Assembly (NCBI RefSeq): GCF_900101745.1
Contig: NZ_FNAD01000007.1
Coordinates: 62,001-126,000, forward strand
Direction: 5' to 3'
DNA from: Glycomyces harbinensis
Lineage (GTDB): Bacteria; Actinomycetota; Actinomycetes; Mycobacteriales; Micromonosporaceae
Length of the DNA stretch: 64,000 nucleotides
Positions within the stretch are counted from its first letter, which is position 1, and every line of letters starts with the position of its first letter. The position numbers and the translations under genes are program-made. Shown here piece after piece: positions 36,335-45,899 of the stretch. Below the pieces are notes generated by a model, which worked only from the letters and a program-made list of their open reading frames with translations, searched no databases and had not been told where the DNA came from.

Positions 36335-37657
36335 GTGAGCAATGCGGAAGCGGTTCCGGAAGCGGTGCGGTGCGGTTCCTCGGACGGCGGCGCGGCCGGG
36401 GTGCAGGTGCTCTCGGCGCGTGAAGTCCCCCTCGGCGGCCCGCGGGCCCTGCTGGTGCGGCGCACCCTGCCGCAGCGGGCCCGGACCCTCATCGGCGCCT
36501 GGTGCTTCGCCGACCACTACGGCCCGGTCCGCGTGCCGGCCGTCGGCGGCATGGACATGCCCCCGCATCCGCACACCGGCCTCCAGACCGTCAGCTGGCT
36601 CTTCAGCGGCGAGATCGAGCACCGCGACAGCCTCGGCAGCCACGCGTTCATCCGCCCCGGCGAGATGAACCTGATGACCGGCGGCAGCGGCATCGCCCAC
36701 TCCGAGGTCTCCACCTCCGGCACCGAAGTCCTGCACGGCGTCCAGCTGTGGCTCGCGCTGCCCGAGGCCGACCGCGGCGCCGGCCGCGACTTCCAGCACT
36801 ACGTGCCCGAGCCGGTGCGCCTCGACGGGGCCGAGATCCGGGTCTTCCTCGGCTCGCTCGCCGGGTCCACCGCGCCGGTCCGCACGTTCACGCCGCTGCT
36901 GGGCGCCCAGATCGACCTTGAGCCGCACGCCGCCGTCACGCTCGCCGTCGACCCGGGCTTCGAGCACGGCCTGCTCGTCGACGCCGGCAGCGTCCGCTTG
37001 GAGGACACGGTGATCCGCCCGGCCGAGCTCGGCTACGCGGCCACGGGTGCGAACGCCCTGACGCTGACGAACGACTCGGACGCCCCGGCGCGGACGATCC
37101 TGCTCGGCGGGACGCCGTTCGAGGAGGAGATCGTCATGTGGTGGAACTTCATCGCGCGCAGCCACGACGAGATCGTGCGAGCCCGCGAGGACTGGGAGGC
37201 CGCCTCCGACCGCTTCGGCACCGTCGAGGGCTACGCCGGGCGCCGGCTCCCCGCGCCGCCGCTGCCCAACGCGGTCATCATGCCGCGGCGCAACCCGCCG
37301 GCCCGCGAGCGGGCCGAGGACCCGGGCGAGCCGGTCGTGCGGCGAGTGGACGCCGAACGCCTCTACGAGATCGCGGTCGACGGCGCGCGCGCCGGGCTGA
37401 CCGCCTACCGCGACCGCGGCGACCAGCGGATCTTCTACCACACCGAGGTGGACAAGGCCTTCGCCCGCAAGGGCTTGGCGTCCACACTGGTCGAGCGGGC
37501 GCTGCTCGACGCGCGTGCGGCCGGGAAGCGCATCGTGCCGGTCTGCCCGTACGTCGCTCGGTTCGTCAAGAAGCACCCCGAGTTCGACGACGCCGTCGAC
37601 AAGGCCTCGCCGCAGGTCCTCCAATGGCTGGGGGCCGAACTCGGTCGGCAAGGCTGA
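36335..37657 (+). CDS. Pirin-GNAT fusion protein
   Basis: A 440-aa protein. Residues about 1-310 are pirin: the bicupin metal ligands are in MPPHPHTGLQT (two His) and GGSGIAHSE (His, Glu), all four retained, so quercetinase-like or iron-sensing chemistry is possible. From about 340 to the end is a small COG2388-type acetyltransferase fold (YEIAVDGARAGLTAYRD, AFARKGLASTLVERALLDARAAGKRIVP) that is normally a separate 90-aa protein. Start chosen at the GTG with AGGTGG 5 bases upstream; a TTG at 36320 is an alternative. It is followed closely by the MarR gene. Confidence 0.85.
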   Translation: MSNAEAVPEAVRCGSSDGGAAGVQVLSAREVPLGGPRALLVRRTLPQRARTLIGAWCFADHYGPVRVPAVGGMDMPPHPHTGLQTVSWLFSGEIEHRDSLGSHAFIRPGEMNLMTGGSGIAHSEVSTSGTEVLHGVQLWLALPEADRGAGRDFQHYVPEPVRLDGAEIRVFLGSLAGSTAPVRTFTPLLGAQIDLEPHAAVTLAVDPGFEHGLLVDAGSVRLEDTVIRPAELGYAATGANALTLTNDSDAPARTILLGGTPFEEEIVMWWNFIARSHDEIVRAREDWEAASDRFGTVEGYAGRRLPAPPLPNAVIMPRRNPPARERAEDPGEPVVRRVDAERLYEIAVDGARAGLTAYRDRGDQRIFYHTEVDKAFARKGLASTLVERALLDARAAGKRIVPVCPYVARFVKKHPEFDDAVDKASPQVLQWLGAELGRQG

Positions 37658-37667
37658 ACGGTCTGGT

Positions 37668-37685
37668 TAGATGATATGTCAACTA
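37668..37685. promoter_or_regulatory. 18-bp operator copy 3 (marR promoter)
   Basis: TAGATGATATGTCAACTA lies just upstream of a TAGTAT -10 box (37691-37696). The transcript would start about at the ATG (37704), so the MarR mRNA is likely leaderless and autorepressed. Confidence 0.7.
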
Positions 37686-37703
37686 AAGGGTAGTATCGAC
37701 GGC

Positions 37704-38186
37704 ATGAACGACACCGAGCCGAGCGCTGTTCCCTGGCTGAGCGCCGACGAGCAGCGCGCTTGGCGCGCCTTCGTGCGCGTCCACCTGAAGCTCTCGGCCC
37801 GCATGGCCGCCGACCTCCAGTCGCACTCGGGCCTGTCCAGCGCCGACTTCGAGGTCCTCGTCGCGGTCACCGACGTCTCCGAGGGCCGCGTGCGCTTCCA
37901 GGACCTCGCCAAGGACCTCGACTGGGAGCAGAGCCGCCTGTCCCATCAGATCCGCCGCATGATCAAACGCGACCTGGTCGCCCGCGAGGAGTGCGAAGAG
38001 GACGGGCGCGGCGCCTATGTCGCGATCTCCGAGCACGGCCGCGCCGTCATCGAGGCCGCCGCTCCCAGGCACGTCCGCGTCGTCCGCCGCCTCGTCCTCG
38101 ACGGCCTGACCGCCGAGGAGTTCGCCGAACTCGGCCGCCTCTCCGCGAAGCTCTCGGACCAGATCGACCGCGTCGAAACGGCCTGA
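37704..38186 (+). CDS. MarR-family transcriptional regulator
   Basis: A 160-aa winged-helix protein: LSSADFEVLVAVTDVSEGRVRFQDLAKDLDWEQSRLSHQIRRMIKRDLVAREECEEDGRGAYVAISEHGRA is the MarR DNA-binding domain with the beta-wing. N- and C-terminal helices form the dimer. It lies immediately downstream of the pirin fusion gene but has its own promoter overlapped by operator copy 3. It is inferred to repress itself, the pirin fusion, the AhpD-like gene and the LLM operon until an oxidant, quinone or phenolic ligand is present. Confidence 0.9.
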   Translation: MNDTEPSAVPWLSADEQRAWRAFVRVHLKLSARMAADLQSHSGLSSADFEVLVAVTDVSEGRVRFQDLAKDLDWEQSRLSHQIRRMIKRDLVAREECEEDGRGAYVAISEHGRAVIEAAAPRHVRVVRRLVLDGLTAEEFAELGRLSAKLSDQIDRVETA

Positions 38187-38236
38187 GCCCCATCCGGAAC
38201 CGCGACCTGCGGCTCGTCCGGGAGCCCAGACCGCGG

Positions 38237-40380
<2,144 letters not shown>

Positions 40381-40398
40381 CGGCCGCTTCTCTCAACT

Positions 40399-40417
40399 AA
40401 ACGAAAACGCTTCGTTT
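40399..40417. promoter_or_regulatory. TetR operator palindrome
   Basis: AAACGAAAACGCTTCGTTT: perfect 7-bp arms AAACGAA/TTCGTTT around a 5-base centre, 18 bases upstream of the tetR ATG. Confidence 0.65.
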
Positions 40418-40512
40418 CGATAATGGCGCGGCGTCGCCCACGGCGCAACCCCGCGGACCGAGATCTGCTTCACAGTCCCCGGCCCGGGCCCTCCGCGTCC
40501 GAGAGCCGGCGC

Positions 40513-41076
40513 TCAGGCCGACGTGTTCGCTCGATACAGATCCCGCAGCAGGCAGATCTCGGCGCCATGGGCCATGACCTCGCGGTTGAGGTGCAGCACC
40601 AAGTCGGCCATAGTGTCGTCGGCGAACGGCCCGCCTTTGGGACCGAGCGGGCGCTCCATCTCCTCGACGCTGAGCGCGGCGATGCCCTCGTGCCACAGCC
40701 CGTACGCCAGCTCCAGGAACGCGATCGCGTCGGCGGCGGTGGCCGGCAACGGCTCGGGCCAGTGCCGGGGATCGAACATGTCCGCCTCCTCCGGCGCTTC
40801 GCTGGGACCGAAGAAGGCGCGGGCGCGCATCCCGATCCCCTCCATCCCGATGTGCGCGATCCGCCAGGCGACGGTGGTCACCGGCGCGGCTGCCGAGGAG
40901 GCATCGGGGCGCTCGAACACCAACTCGCCGTTGGCGTCCGGACGCAGCCCCAGACTGCCGCTCGCCGGCTCCCACCAGTACTCCTCGTCGGTCAGACCCT
41001 CCAGCCGGGGACGCAGGTGAACCTCCCAGTAGAACTCGAGCTGTCCGACGATGGCCTGATTCCAGTTGAGCGTCAT
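40513..41076 (-). CDS. DinB-superfamily protein
   Basis: A 187-aa four-helix-bundle protein starting MTLNWNQAIVGQLEFYWEVHLRPRLEGLTDEEYWWEP. Potential metal-binding His residues occur in WRIAHIGMEG and HLNREVMAHGAEICLL, as in DinB/YfiT metal-dependent transferases that use bacillithiol or mycothiol. A mycothiol-dependent role would be expected in an actinobacterium but is not shown here. GGGAGGG is about 10 bases before the ATG. It appears monocistronic. Confidence 0.82.
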   Translation of the reverse strand: MTLNWNQAIVGQLEFYWEVHLRPRLEGLTDEEYWWEPASGSLGLRPDANGELVFERPDASSAAAPVTTVAWRIAHIGMEGIGMRARAFFGPSEAPEEADMFDPRHWPEPLPATAADAIAFLELAYGLWHEGIAALSVEEMERPLGPKGGPFADDTMADLVLHLNREVMAHGAEICLLRDLYRANTSA

Positions 41077-41108
41077 GAGGACCACCCTCCCAGATCCCTG
41101 CGACACAC

Positions 41109-41125
41109 CGGCGGCTTCGCCGCCG
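41109..41125. other. short GC hairpin followed by T5
   Basis: CGGCGGC-TTC-GCCGCCG forms a 7-bp stem, followed 9 bases later by TTTTT (41134-41138) on the plus strand. It lies between divergent genes, so it is not a conventional terminator of either; it could stop read-through or act in the leader of the DinB-like gene. Confidence 0.35.
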
Positions 41126-41136
41126 AGACCCGCTTT

Positions 41137-41154
41137 TTACAGCGGATTCCAACG
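41137..41154 (+). promoter_or_regulatory. TTCCAACG direct-repeat site D
   Basis: TTACAGCGG ATTCCAACG, with the right-hand unit exact and the left-hand unit weak. It lies 42 bases upstream of the lipoprotein ATG at 41197. Confidence 0.45.
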
Positions 41155-41196
41155 ACTCCTTGTGGACCGTGAAGGAGGAGTCGAGCATGAACTCCG

Positions 41197-41853
41197 ATGG
41201 CGACCTCGAACAAGCGGCGATCGGCCCGACTGCGGCGGGCATCGGCCACCATGCTGGTGCTGGCCCTGGTCGGCTGCGCCCCAGGAGAACGCAACGAGAG
41301 CGGCACCGACCAGCGAGACGACGCGGGATCCGCCACGACCCCGTCCGAGTACCAACTGCCCTGCGGGGAGCTGTTCGGCCATCCCATTCCCTCCGCGCCG
41401 GCCTACACCGGCGCCGGCCCGCACCCCGTCGTGGTCTTCCAGGACAGCGACCTGTCCTCGGACCTGACCAACGCCATCCCCAGAGAGCGCGACTTCCCCG
41501 AGGAGTGGATCGCGCCGGAGGGGGAATCGGGGCCCGATGCGACGAAGGCGCAGCTCGTGCTCTGCCTGACCGAGACCAGGCAGACGGGCACCACCTCACT
41601 GGGCCGGTGCGAATACCTCGACCACACTCGCGACGTCTTCCCCGCCTCCTACACGTTCGAGGTCCACGAAACCCGAACGGGCCGGTCGGTCGGCACGTTC
41701 GACGTCGCCGGCGCCGACGTCGGCGACGAGCTGCCGTGCCCCTATGCCGGAGACCTCTGGCCGACCGAGAACGACGCTGCCGACCTCCTTCACCTCTGGG
41801 ATGCGGACGCGCTCGCCGACGCCGCCGCGCAGTATGTCCTCGCCGAGCGCTGA
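41197..41853 (+). CDS. Hypothetical lipoprotein
   Basis: A 218-aa protein. The signal peptide (basic KRRSARLRR, hydrophobic, lipobox LVGC) makes the cytoplasmic-membrane lipoprotein call clear. The mature part has about four further Cys (LPCGELF, LVLCLTE, GRCEYLD, LPCPYAG), probably two disulfides. It is preceded by an AGGAGGAG that is ideally placed for a different, out-of-frame ATG at 41187 rather than for this ATG 18 bases away. The promoter region carries direct-repeat site D. No family recognised. Confidence 0.72.
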   Translation: MATSNKRRSARLRRASATMLVLALVGCAPGERNESGTDQRDDAGSATTPSEYQLPCGELFGHPIPSAPAYTGAGPHPVVVFQDSDLSSDLTNAIPRERDFPEEWIAPEGESGPDATKAQLVLCLTETRQTGTTSLGRCEYLDHTRDVFPASYTFEVHETRTGRSVGTFDVAGADVGDELPCPYAGDLWPTENDAADLLHLWDADALADAAAQYVLAER

Positions 41854-41900
41854 CCTGGCAGACGGCCACCGAGGTCGGCGCGAGCAACCCAGGCGCGGCA

Positions 41901-41929
41901 TTGACCCGAAGGCGCCGTTGGAATACGTT
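41901..41929 (+). promoter_or_regulatory. promoter TTGACC-N17-TACGTT of NB-ARC regulator
   Basis: TTGACC (41901-41906) and TACGTT (41924-41929) are spaced by 17 bases, upstream of the regulator start at 42002. The -10 box is embedded in direct-repeat site B. Confidence 0.5.
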
Positions 41930-41933
41930 GGAC
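41916..41933 (-). promoter_or_regulatory. TTCCAACG direct-repeat site B
   Basis: On the minus strand GTCCAACGT ATTCCAACG. It overlaps the -10 region of the promoter serving the NB-ARC regulator, a position that suggests repression or autoregulation. Confidence 0.5.
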
Positions 41934-42001
41934 GCCCAGCGGCGCAACGGCCGCTGGAACCCCCCGTGCACGTATCGATCCCCGTTGGAGCCGACCGACC
42001 C

Positions 42002-44521
42002 TTGACCGACGCCCCAGACCCCGGCACCGTCCGCGGGCTCGCCGCCTGGCTGGCCGCCCACCTCTCGGCGACCGGCCGGTCGCCGGCCGACGCCGCGCGC
42101 CAACTCGGAGTGCCCGAGTCGACCGTGAACTCCTGGCTGGCCGGACACCGGGACTCCGAAGAGGACGAATCGCTCGCCCACCTCGAGACGCACGCGATGC
42201 TCGGCGACTGGCTCCGCGGCCGCATCGCCGACTCCGGCTGCTCGGTCCGAGAGATCGCCGCCTCCACCGAAGGCGTCAGCACCAGCACCGTCTACAACTG
42301 GCTGCGCGGCGAGCACCTGCCGCGGCCCCCGGTCGGCGACGAGCCCGACCGCTTCGACCTGCTGCTGAGCAATCCCCGCCTCGGCCTGAACCTCCGGCAG
42401 CGGCTCCGACTCGACGAGACCCGCCGCCGCCTCACCGGCACCTCCATGCGCGTCGCCGAGCCCGGACCGGCCTGGAAGCTCCGGGGCCTGCCGGCCGACA
42501 ACCGGTCGTTCACCGGCCGCAGCACCCACCTCAGACGACTCGACCGGCTCCTGCTCGACCACGCCCGCGGCCGCGCACCGGTCGTCGCCGCGCTCACCGG
42601 GATCGGGGGCGCCGGGAAGACCGCGCTGGCCGTCCGCTGGTCCCGTACCCGCGAAGTCCAGGCCACGTTCACCGACGGGTGCCTCTACCTGAACCTGCAC
42701 GGCTATGCCGACACTCCGCCGATGCGCCCCGGGGACGCGATGACGAAGCTGCTGATCCAGCTCGGCGTCGAACCGCGGCGCCTCCCGGCCGACCTCGACG
42801 CCAGAGCCGCGCTGTACCAGCAGGTCCTCACCGGCAGGCGCCTGCTGCTCATCCTCGACAACGCCCACGACGAGGCGCAGGCGCGACCGCTGCTGCCGAC
42901 CGGGCCGGGCTGCCTGGCGCTCCTCACCAGCCGGAGCCGCATGCACGGGCTGGCGGCCTCGCACCCGGGCGTCGTGCACCTGCCGCTCGAGCCGCTCACC
43001 GGAGCCGAGGCGACGGGCCTCCTCCGCGGCCTCCTCGGCCCACTCGCGGCCCGGACCGCATCGGGCGCCGATCTCGAGGCACTCGCCGCCGCCTGCGGGC
43101 ACCTGCCGCTGGCGCTCCAGATCGCCGCCGCCGACTTCCTGACGCACCGGCACCCCCAGCGGGTCACCGTCGGCGAGTACGCGCGCTCGCTCGCCGAAGA
43201 CCGCCTGGCGGGGCTCTCGGTGACGCCGACGGACCCGTCCACCAGCCTCGCCGACTCCATCGACCGCTCCTACCGGCACCTCACCGACGAAGCGAAACGC
43301 GCCTACCGGCTGCTGGGCCTCCACCCGGGGCCCGACTGCACCGCCGAAGCCGCCGCGAGCCTCCTCGCGCGTCCGCTCCCGGCCGCGCGCACAGCGCTGC
43401 TGGAGCTCGCCCAAGCCAGTCTGCTGTCCGAGCACGACGCCGGGCGGTACACGTTCCACGACCTCGTCCGCGAGCACGCGGTACAGCGCTGCCGGGGCAC
43501 GGACCCGGAGTCCGAGCGGCGCGCCGCCGTCGACCGCCTGCTCGACCACTACCTGCACACCGCCCATGCCGCGACGCTGAGCCTGAACCCCAACTGGGAG
43601 TCGATCGCACTCGACCCCCTTGGGCCGCATATCGACCCGGAGCGGTTCGAACGACATGCCGACGCGACCGCCTGGTTCACGGCCGAACACCCGGCGCTCC
43701 TCGCCGCCGTCGTCCACGCCCACGACAGCGGTCGCTGGACTCGCGCCTGGCAGCTGGCGTGGAGCATCTCCGATTACCTCGACCGGCTGGGGCTCTGGCA
43801 CGAGCAGGCCGCCGCCGGCGCGGCCGCGATGGCCGCCGCCGAGCACCTCGGCGACGACACCGCCCTGCTCCACGCGCACCGCGTCACGGCCCGCGCCGCC
43901 GTCCGCCTGGGCCGATTCGACGAAGCCGATCGCCGGCTGCAGCGCGTACTGGAGCTGACCTTCCTGCTGGGCGGCGAACGCGAGCAGGCCCACCAGCTCC
44001 TCAACCTCGCCTACCTGCGCGAGCAGCAGGGCCGAACGGCCGCGGCGCTCGAACTGTCCGGACGCGCGCTTCGGCTCTACCGGACCGCCGACTTCGGCGT
44101 CGGTCAGGCCCGCGCACTCAACGCCGTCGCCTGGTACCACGCGCTCCAACGCGAGTTCGATCAAGCGCTCGTCCACTGCCTCGAGTCGCTGCGGCTGTGC
44201 GAGGCACTCGACTTCGGCTACGGGAAGGCTGGCGCCTGGGCCACCTTCGGCTACGTCCAACAGCACCTCGACGAACCCGACGAGGCCCGTTCGGGCTTCG
44301 AACAAGCGCTGGAGCTCTACCTCGGACTCGGCGACCGCTACGAAGTGGCCGACACGCTCGTCCTCCTCGGGGACCTGCACCTGGACCGCAACGCCGCCGA
44401 CGCGGCCCGCGACGCCTGGCACGAGGCCGCGACGATCCTCACCGACCTCGACCATCCCGACGCGGCCCGTATCCGCGCCAAGCTCGCCGACCTGGACGCC
44501 CCCGCGGTCGGCCGCGGTTGA
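42002..44521 (+). CDS. Tandem-HTH NB-ARC/TPR regulator (paralogue)
   Basis: An 839-aa paralogue of the protein at 27902-30427 with the same order: HTH units at about 12-48 (GVPESTVNSWLAGHR) and 66-103 (GVSTSTVYNWLRGEHLP), NB-ARC with Walker A GIGGAGKT (200-207), Walker B LLLILDNAHDE, CGHLPLALQIA, the winged-helix region RYTFHDLVREHA, and C-terminal TPRs (YREQQGRTAAALELSGRALRLYR-type). The TTG at 42002 matches the paralogue start; GGAG is 11 bases upstream, and a GTG at 41966 is possible. It probably controls nearby genes in response to an unknown signal. Confidence 0.84.
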   Translation: MTDAPDPGTVRGLAAWLAAHLSATGRSPADAARQLGVPESTVNSWLAGHRDSEEDESLAHLETHAMLGDWLRGRIADSGCSVREIAASTEGVSTSTVYNWLRGEHLPRPPVGDEPDRFDLLLSNPRLGLNLRQRLRLDETRRRLTGTSMRVAEPGPAWKLRGLPADNRSFTGRSTHLRRLDRLLLDHARGRAPVVAALTGIGGAGKTALAVRWSRTREVQATFTDGCLYLNLHGYADTPPMRPGDAMTKLLIQLGVEPRRLPADLDARAALYQQVLTGRRLLLILDNAHDEAQARPLLPTGPGCLALLTSRSRMHGLAASHPGVVHLPLEPLTGAEATGLLRGLLGPLAARTASGADLEALAAACGHLPLALQIAAADFLTHRHPQRVTVGEYARSLAEDRLAGLSVTPTDPSTSLADSIDRSYRHLTDEAKRAYRLLGLHPGPDCTAEAAASLLARPLPAARTALLELAQASLLSEHDAGRYTFHDLVREHAVQRCRGTDPESERRAAVDRLLDHYLHTAHAATLSLNPNWESIALDPLGPHIDPERFERHADATAWFTAEHPALLAAVVHAHDSGRWTRAWQLAWSISDYLDRLGLWHEQAAAGAAAMAAAEHLGDDTALLHAHRVTARAAVRLGRFDEADRRLQRVLELTFLLGGEREQAHQLLNLAYLREQQGRTAAALELSGRALRLYRTADFGVGQARALNAVAWYHALQREFDQALVHCLESLRLCEALDFGYGKAGAWATFGYVQQHLDEPDEARSGFEQALELYLGLGDRYEVADTLVLLGDLHLDRNAADAARDAWHEAATILTDLDHPDAARIRAKLADLDAPAVGRG

Positions 44522-44648
44522 ATCCGGCGGCGGGTCCTCACGCGGCGTACGTCGGCCGTATCCGGGCCCGGTACTGTGCGGTCGGGCGGCGCGGGCCGTC
44601 CTCGACACGACTCGCGGCGCGGATGTCGCAGTCCGGGAGGGAACGCGC

Positions 44649-44708
44649 ATGGGCCGCAACGGAGGCAGTCTGACGGGGCGCACCGGGGAACGGACCGGTG
44701 CCCGGTGA
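44649..44708 (+). CDS. 19-aa leader peptide coupled to membrane protein
   Basis: Reads MGRNGGSLTGRTGERTGAR. GGGAGG lies 8 bases before the ATG, and the TGA overlaps the GTG of the next gene (GTGA). The downstream GTG has no convincing ribosome site of its own, so translation of this short frame probably feeds it. Probably a leader rather than a functional peptide. Confidence 0.5.
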   Translation: MGRNGGSLTGRTGERTGAR

Positions 44709-45370
44709 CGGGCGGACTGCTGTGGGGCCTGACGGGTCTGGCACTGCTCGACTCGATCAACGCCACCACGATCTGGATCGTCATCGTGATCCTGCTCGGC
44801 GCGAAGCGCCCCGCGCCGACCGGCTGGGCGTTCCTGCTCGGGGCGGCCGCGTCGTTCCTGGCCTTCGCCCTGATGCTCTACTTCGGACTGATGTTCGCGG
44901 ACTCGGTGCTGGACGGGTTCACGCTGTGGCTTCGCCGCCTGTTGTTCGCCGGCCTGGCGGCGGCGCTGGTGGTCAAGGGCGTGCGCAGGCTCCGGCCGCA
45001 CGAGCGCAAGGGCTACACATTGCCGCCGTGGGTGAACGCCTGGAGCGCACTGCCGTTCGGGGTGCTCGCCACGGTCGGCGACCTCCCCAACGCGTTCCCG
45101 ATGGTCCTGGCCGTCGAACGCCTCATCGACTCCGATATCGCGGCTCTGGCCGCGGTGGTCGTCCTCGTCGGCTACACCCTGGTCTACGTGCTGCCGTCGG
45201 CGCTGATCCTCGCGGCGGGTCTGGCGTTCAACGAGGAGCTGCGCGAGCAGCTCCAGTCGATGCTGAGCGGCCGTACCTCCGGGACCGCCGAGACGAGTCC
45301 GAAGGCGGCCGCGGCCTGCTTCGCGGGTGCCGCCGCGAGCCTCGCCGTCCTGCTCCTGAGGGTCGGCTGA
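44705..45370 (+). CDS. GAP/Sap-like polytopic membrane protein
   Basis: A 221-aa protein with about six hydrophobic segments. Near the N-terminus LLDSINATTIWIVIVILLGAK resembles the DS(I/L)(N/S)xxTI motif of GAP (Sap) family proteins that assist glycolipid or small-molecule export. The loop KGVRRLRPHERKGYTLPPWVNA is cytoplasmic. The GTG start is read through the 19-aa leader. Two hairpin terminators follow. The substrate is unknown. Confidence 0.75.
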   Translation: MTGGLLWGLTGLALLDSINATTIWIVIVILLGAKRPAPTGWAFLLGAAASFLAFALMLYFGLMFADSVLDGFTLWLRRLLFAGLAAALVVKGVRRLRPHERKGYTLPPWVNAWSALPFGVLATVGDLPNAFPMVLAVERLIDSDIAALAAVVVLVGYTLVYVLPSALILAAGLAFNEELREQLQSMLSGRTSGTAETSPKAAAACFAGAAASLAVLLLRVG

Positions 45371-45381
45371 ACCGCGGCCGA

Positions 45382-45399
45382 AGCCCGGTGTCCCGGGCT
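45382..45399 (+). terminator. hairpin after GAP-like gene
   Basis: AGCCCGG-TGTC-CCGGGCT, extended by flanking GGCC/GGCC, 12 bases after the stop codon. Confidence 0.55.
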
Positions 45400-45418
45400 C
45401 CGGCCTTTGCGGCTGCGG

Positions 45419-45478
45419 CTAATGCCAGTCGCTGTCGCGGCGCCAATCGCTCGGAGCGCGGTATTCGCGGTCGCGCAT
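45419..45478 (-). CDS. 19-aa micropeptide, copy 2
   Basis: Encodes MRDREYRAPSDWRRDSDWH. A strong GGAGGAGG lies 7 bases before the ATG. It is identical at 13 of 19 positions to the copy at 45591-45650 with the spacing of MRDREYR, DWRR and DW preserved, which argues for selection on the peptide. It is highly charged with two Trp, no hydrophobic segment and no signal peptide. Function unknown. Confidence 0.55.
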   Translation of the reverse strand: MRDREYRAPSDWRRDSDWH

Positions 45479-45532
45479 CGTCAGTCCTCCTCCCGGACTC
45501 GCTCGGTACGGTGTTCGTCTGCGGCTAGTCCC

Positions 45533-45563
45533 AGGGGCTGTCCTTTACGGGTGCCCCTTTTTT
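45533..45563 (+). terminator. intrinsic terminator with T6 tract
   Basis: AGGGGC (45533-45538) pairs with GCCCCT (45553-45558) and is followed by TTTTTTG. It is the most classical rho-independent terminator in the window. On the minus strand it sits between the two micropeptide genes. Confidence 0.7.
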
Positions 45564-45590
45564 GTTTCGTTCACGGCCGACCGGATACGG

Positions 45591-45650
45591 CTAGTTCCAG
45601 TCGTCTTCACGGCGCCAGTCCTTGTTGGACCGGTATTCGCGGTCGCGCAT
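45591..45650 (-). CDS. 19-aa micropeptide, copy 1
   Basis: Encodes MRDREYRSNKDWRREDDWN. GGGAGG lies 5 bases before the ATG. It is the promoter-proximal copy; direct-repeat site C is 84 bases upstream. Third-position G/C use fits the genome. The rest of 45651-45899 holds the upstream region, site C and no further gene that I can support. Confidence 0.55.
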   Translation of the reverse strand: MRDREYRSNKDWRREDDWN

Positions 45651-45733
45651 CGCTGCCTCCCTTCGAACGGCGGTTCGGTGAGCTGTTCCTGGCTATGCCA
45701 TTGAATCCGCTACGGGCGTCGTGCGAAAGCACC

Positions 45734-45751
45734 CGTTGGAAAACCTTGGAA
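45734..45751 (-). promoter_or_regulatory. TTCCAACG direct-repeat site C
   Basis: On the minus strand TTCCAAGGT TTTCCAACG, oriented toward the micropeptide pair. A related GCGGATTCAATGG follows at 45710-45698. Confidence 0.5.
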
Positions 45752-45899
45752 TCCGCGCAGCGAGGAGCCGCTCCACCGCGGTCGTCCGCGATCTCCGAGC
45801 TGGGGTACCGCCGGCACGGCGCCGCGCGATCTCGCGCTCGGGAAATCGATGTCGATCGGACTCGTCGTGGCCGCGGCCCGTCCCGATTGCTGGTGCAGG

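Noticed and set aside
41160..42005. Out-of-frame open frame starting near 41187 that overlaps the lipoprotein gene.
   Set aside because: Product is Arg/Pro-rich without domain or signal; the lipoprotein frame has a lipobox and ordered cysteines.
45533..45581. A third micropeptide-like frame on the minus strand with an A AAA AAG slippery heptamer (MNETKK then GAPVKDSPWD after a -1 shift).
   Set aside because: The A-run is simply the complement of the T-tract of a good plus-strand intrinsic terminator. The frame has no ribosome site and only weak similarity to the 19-aa peptides.
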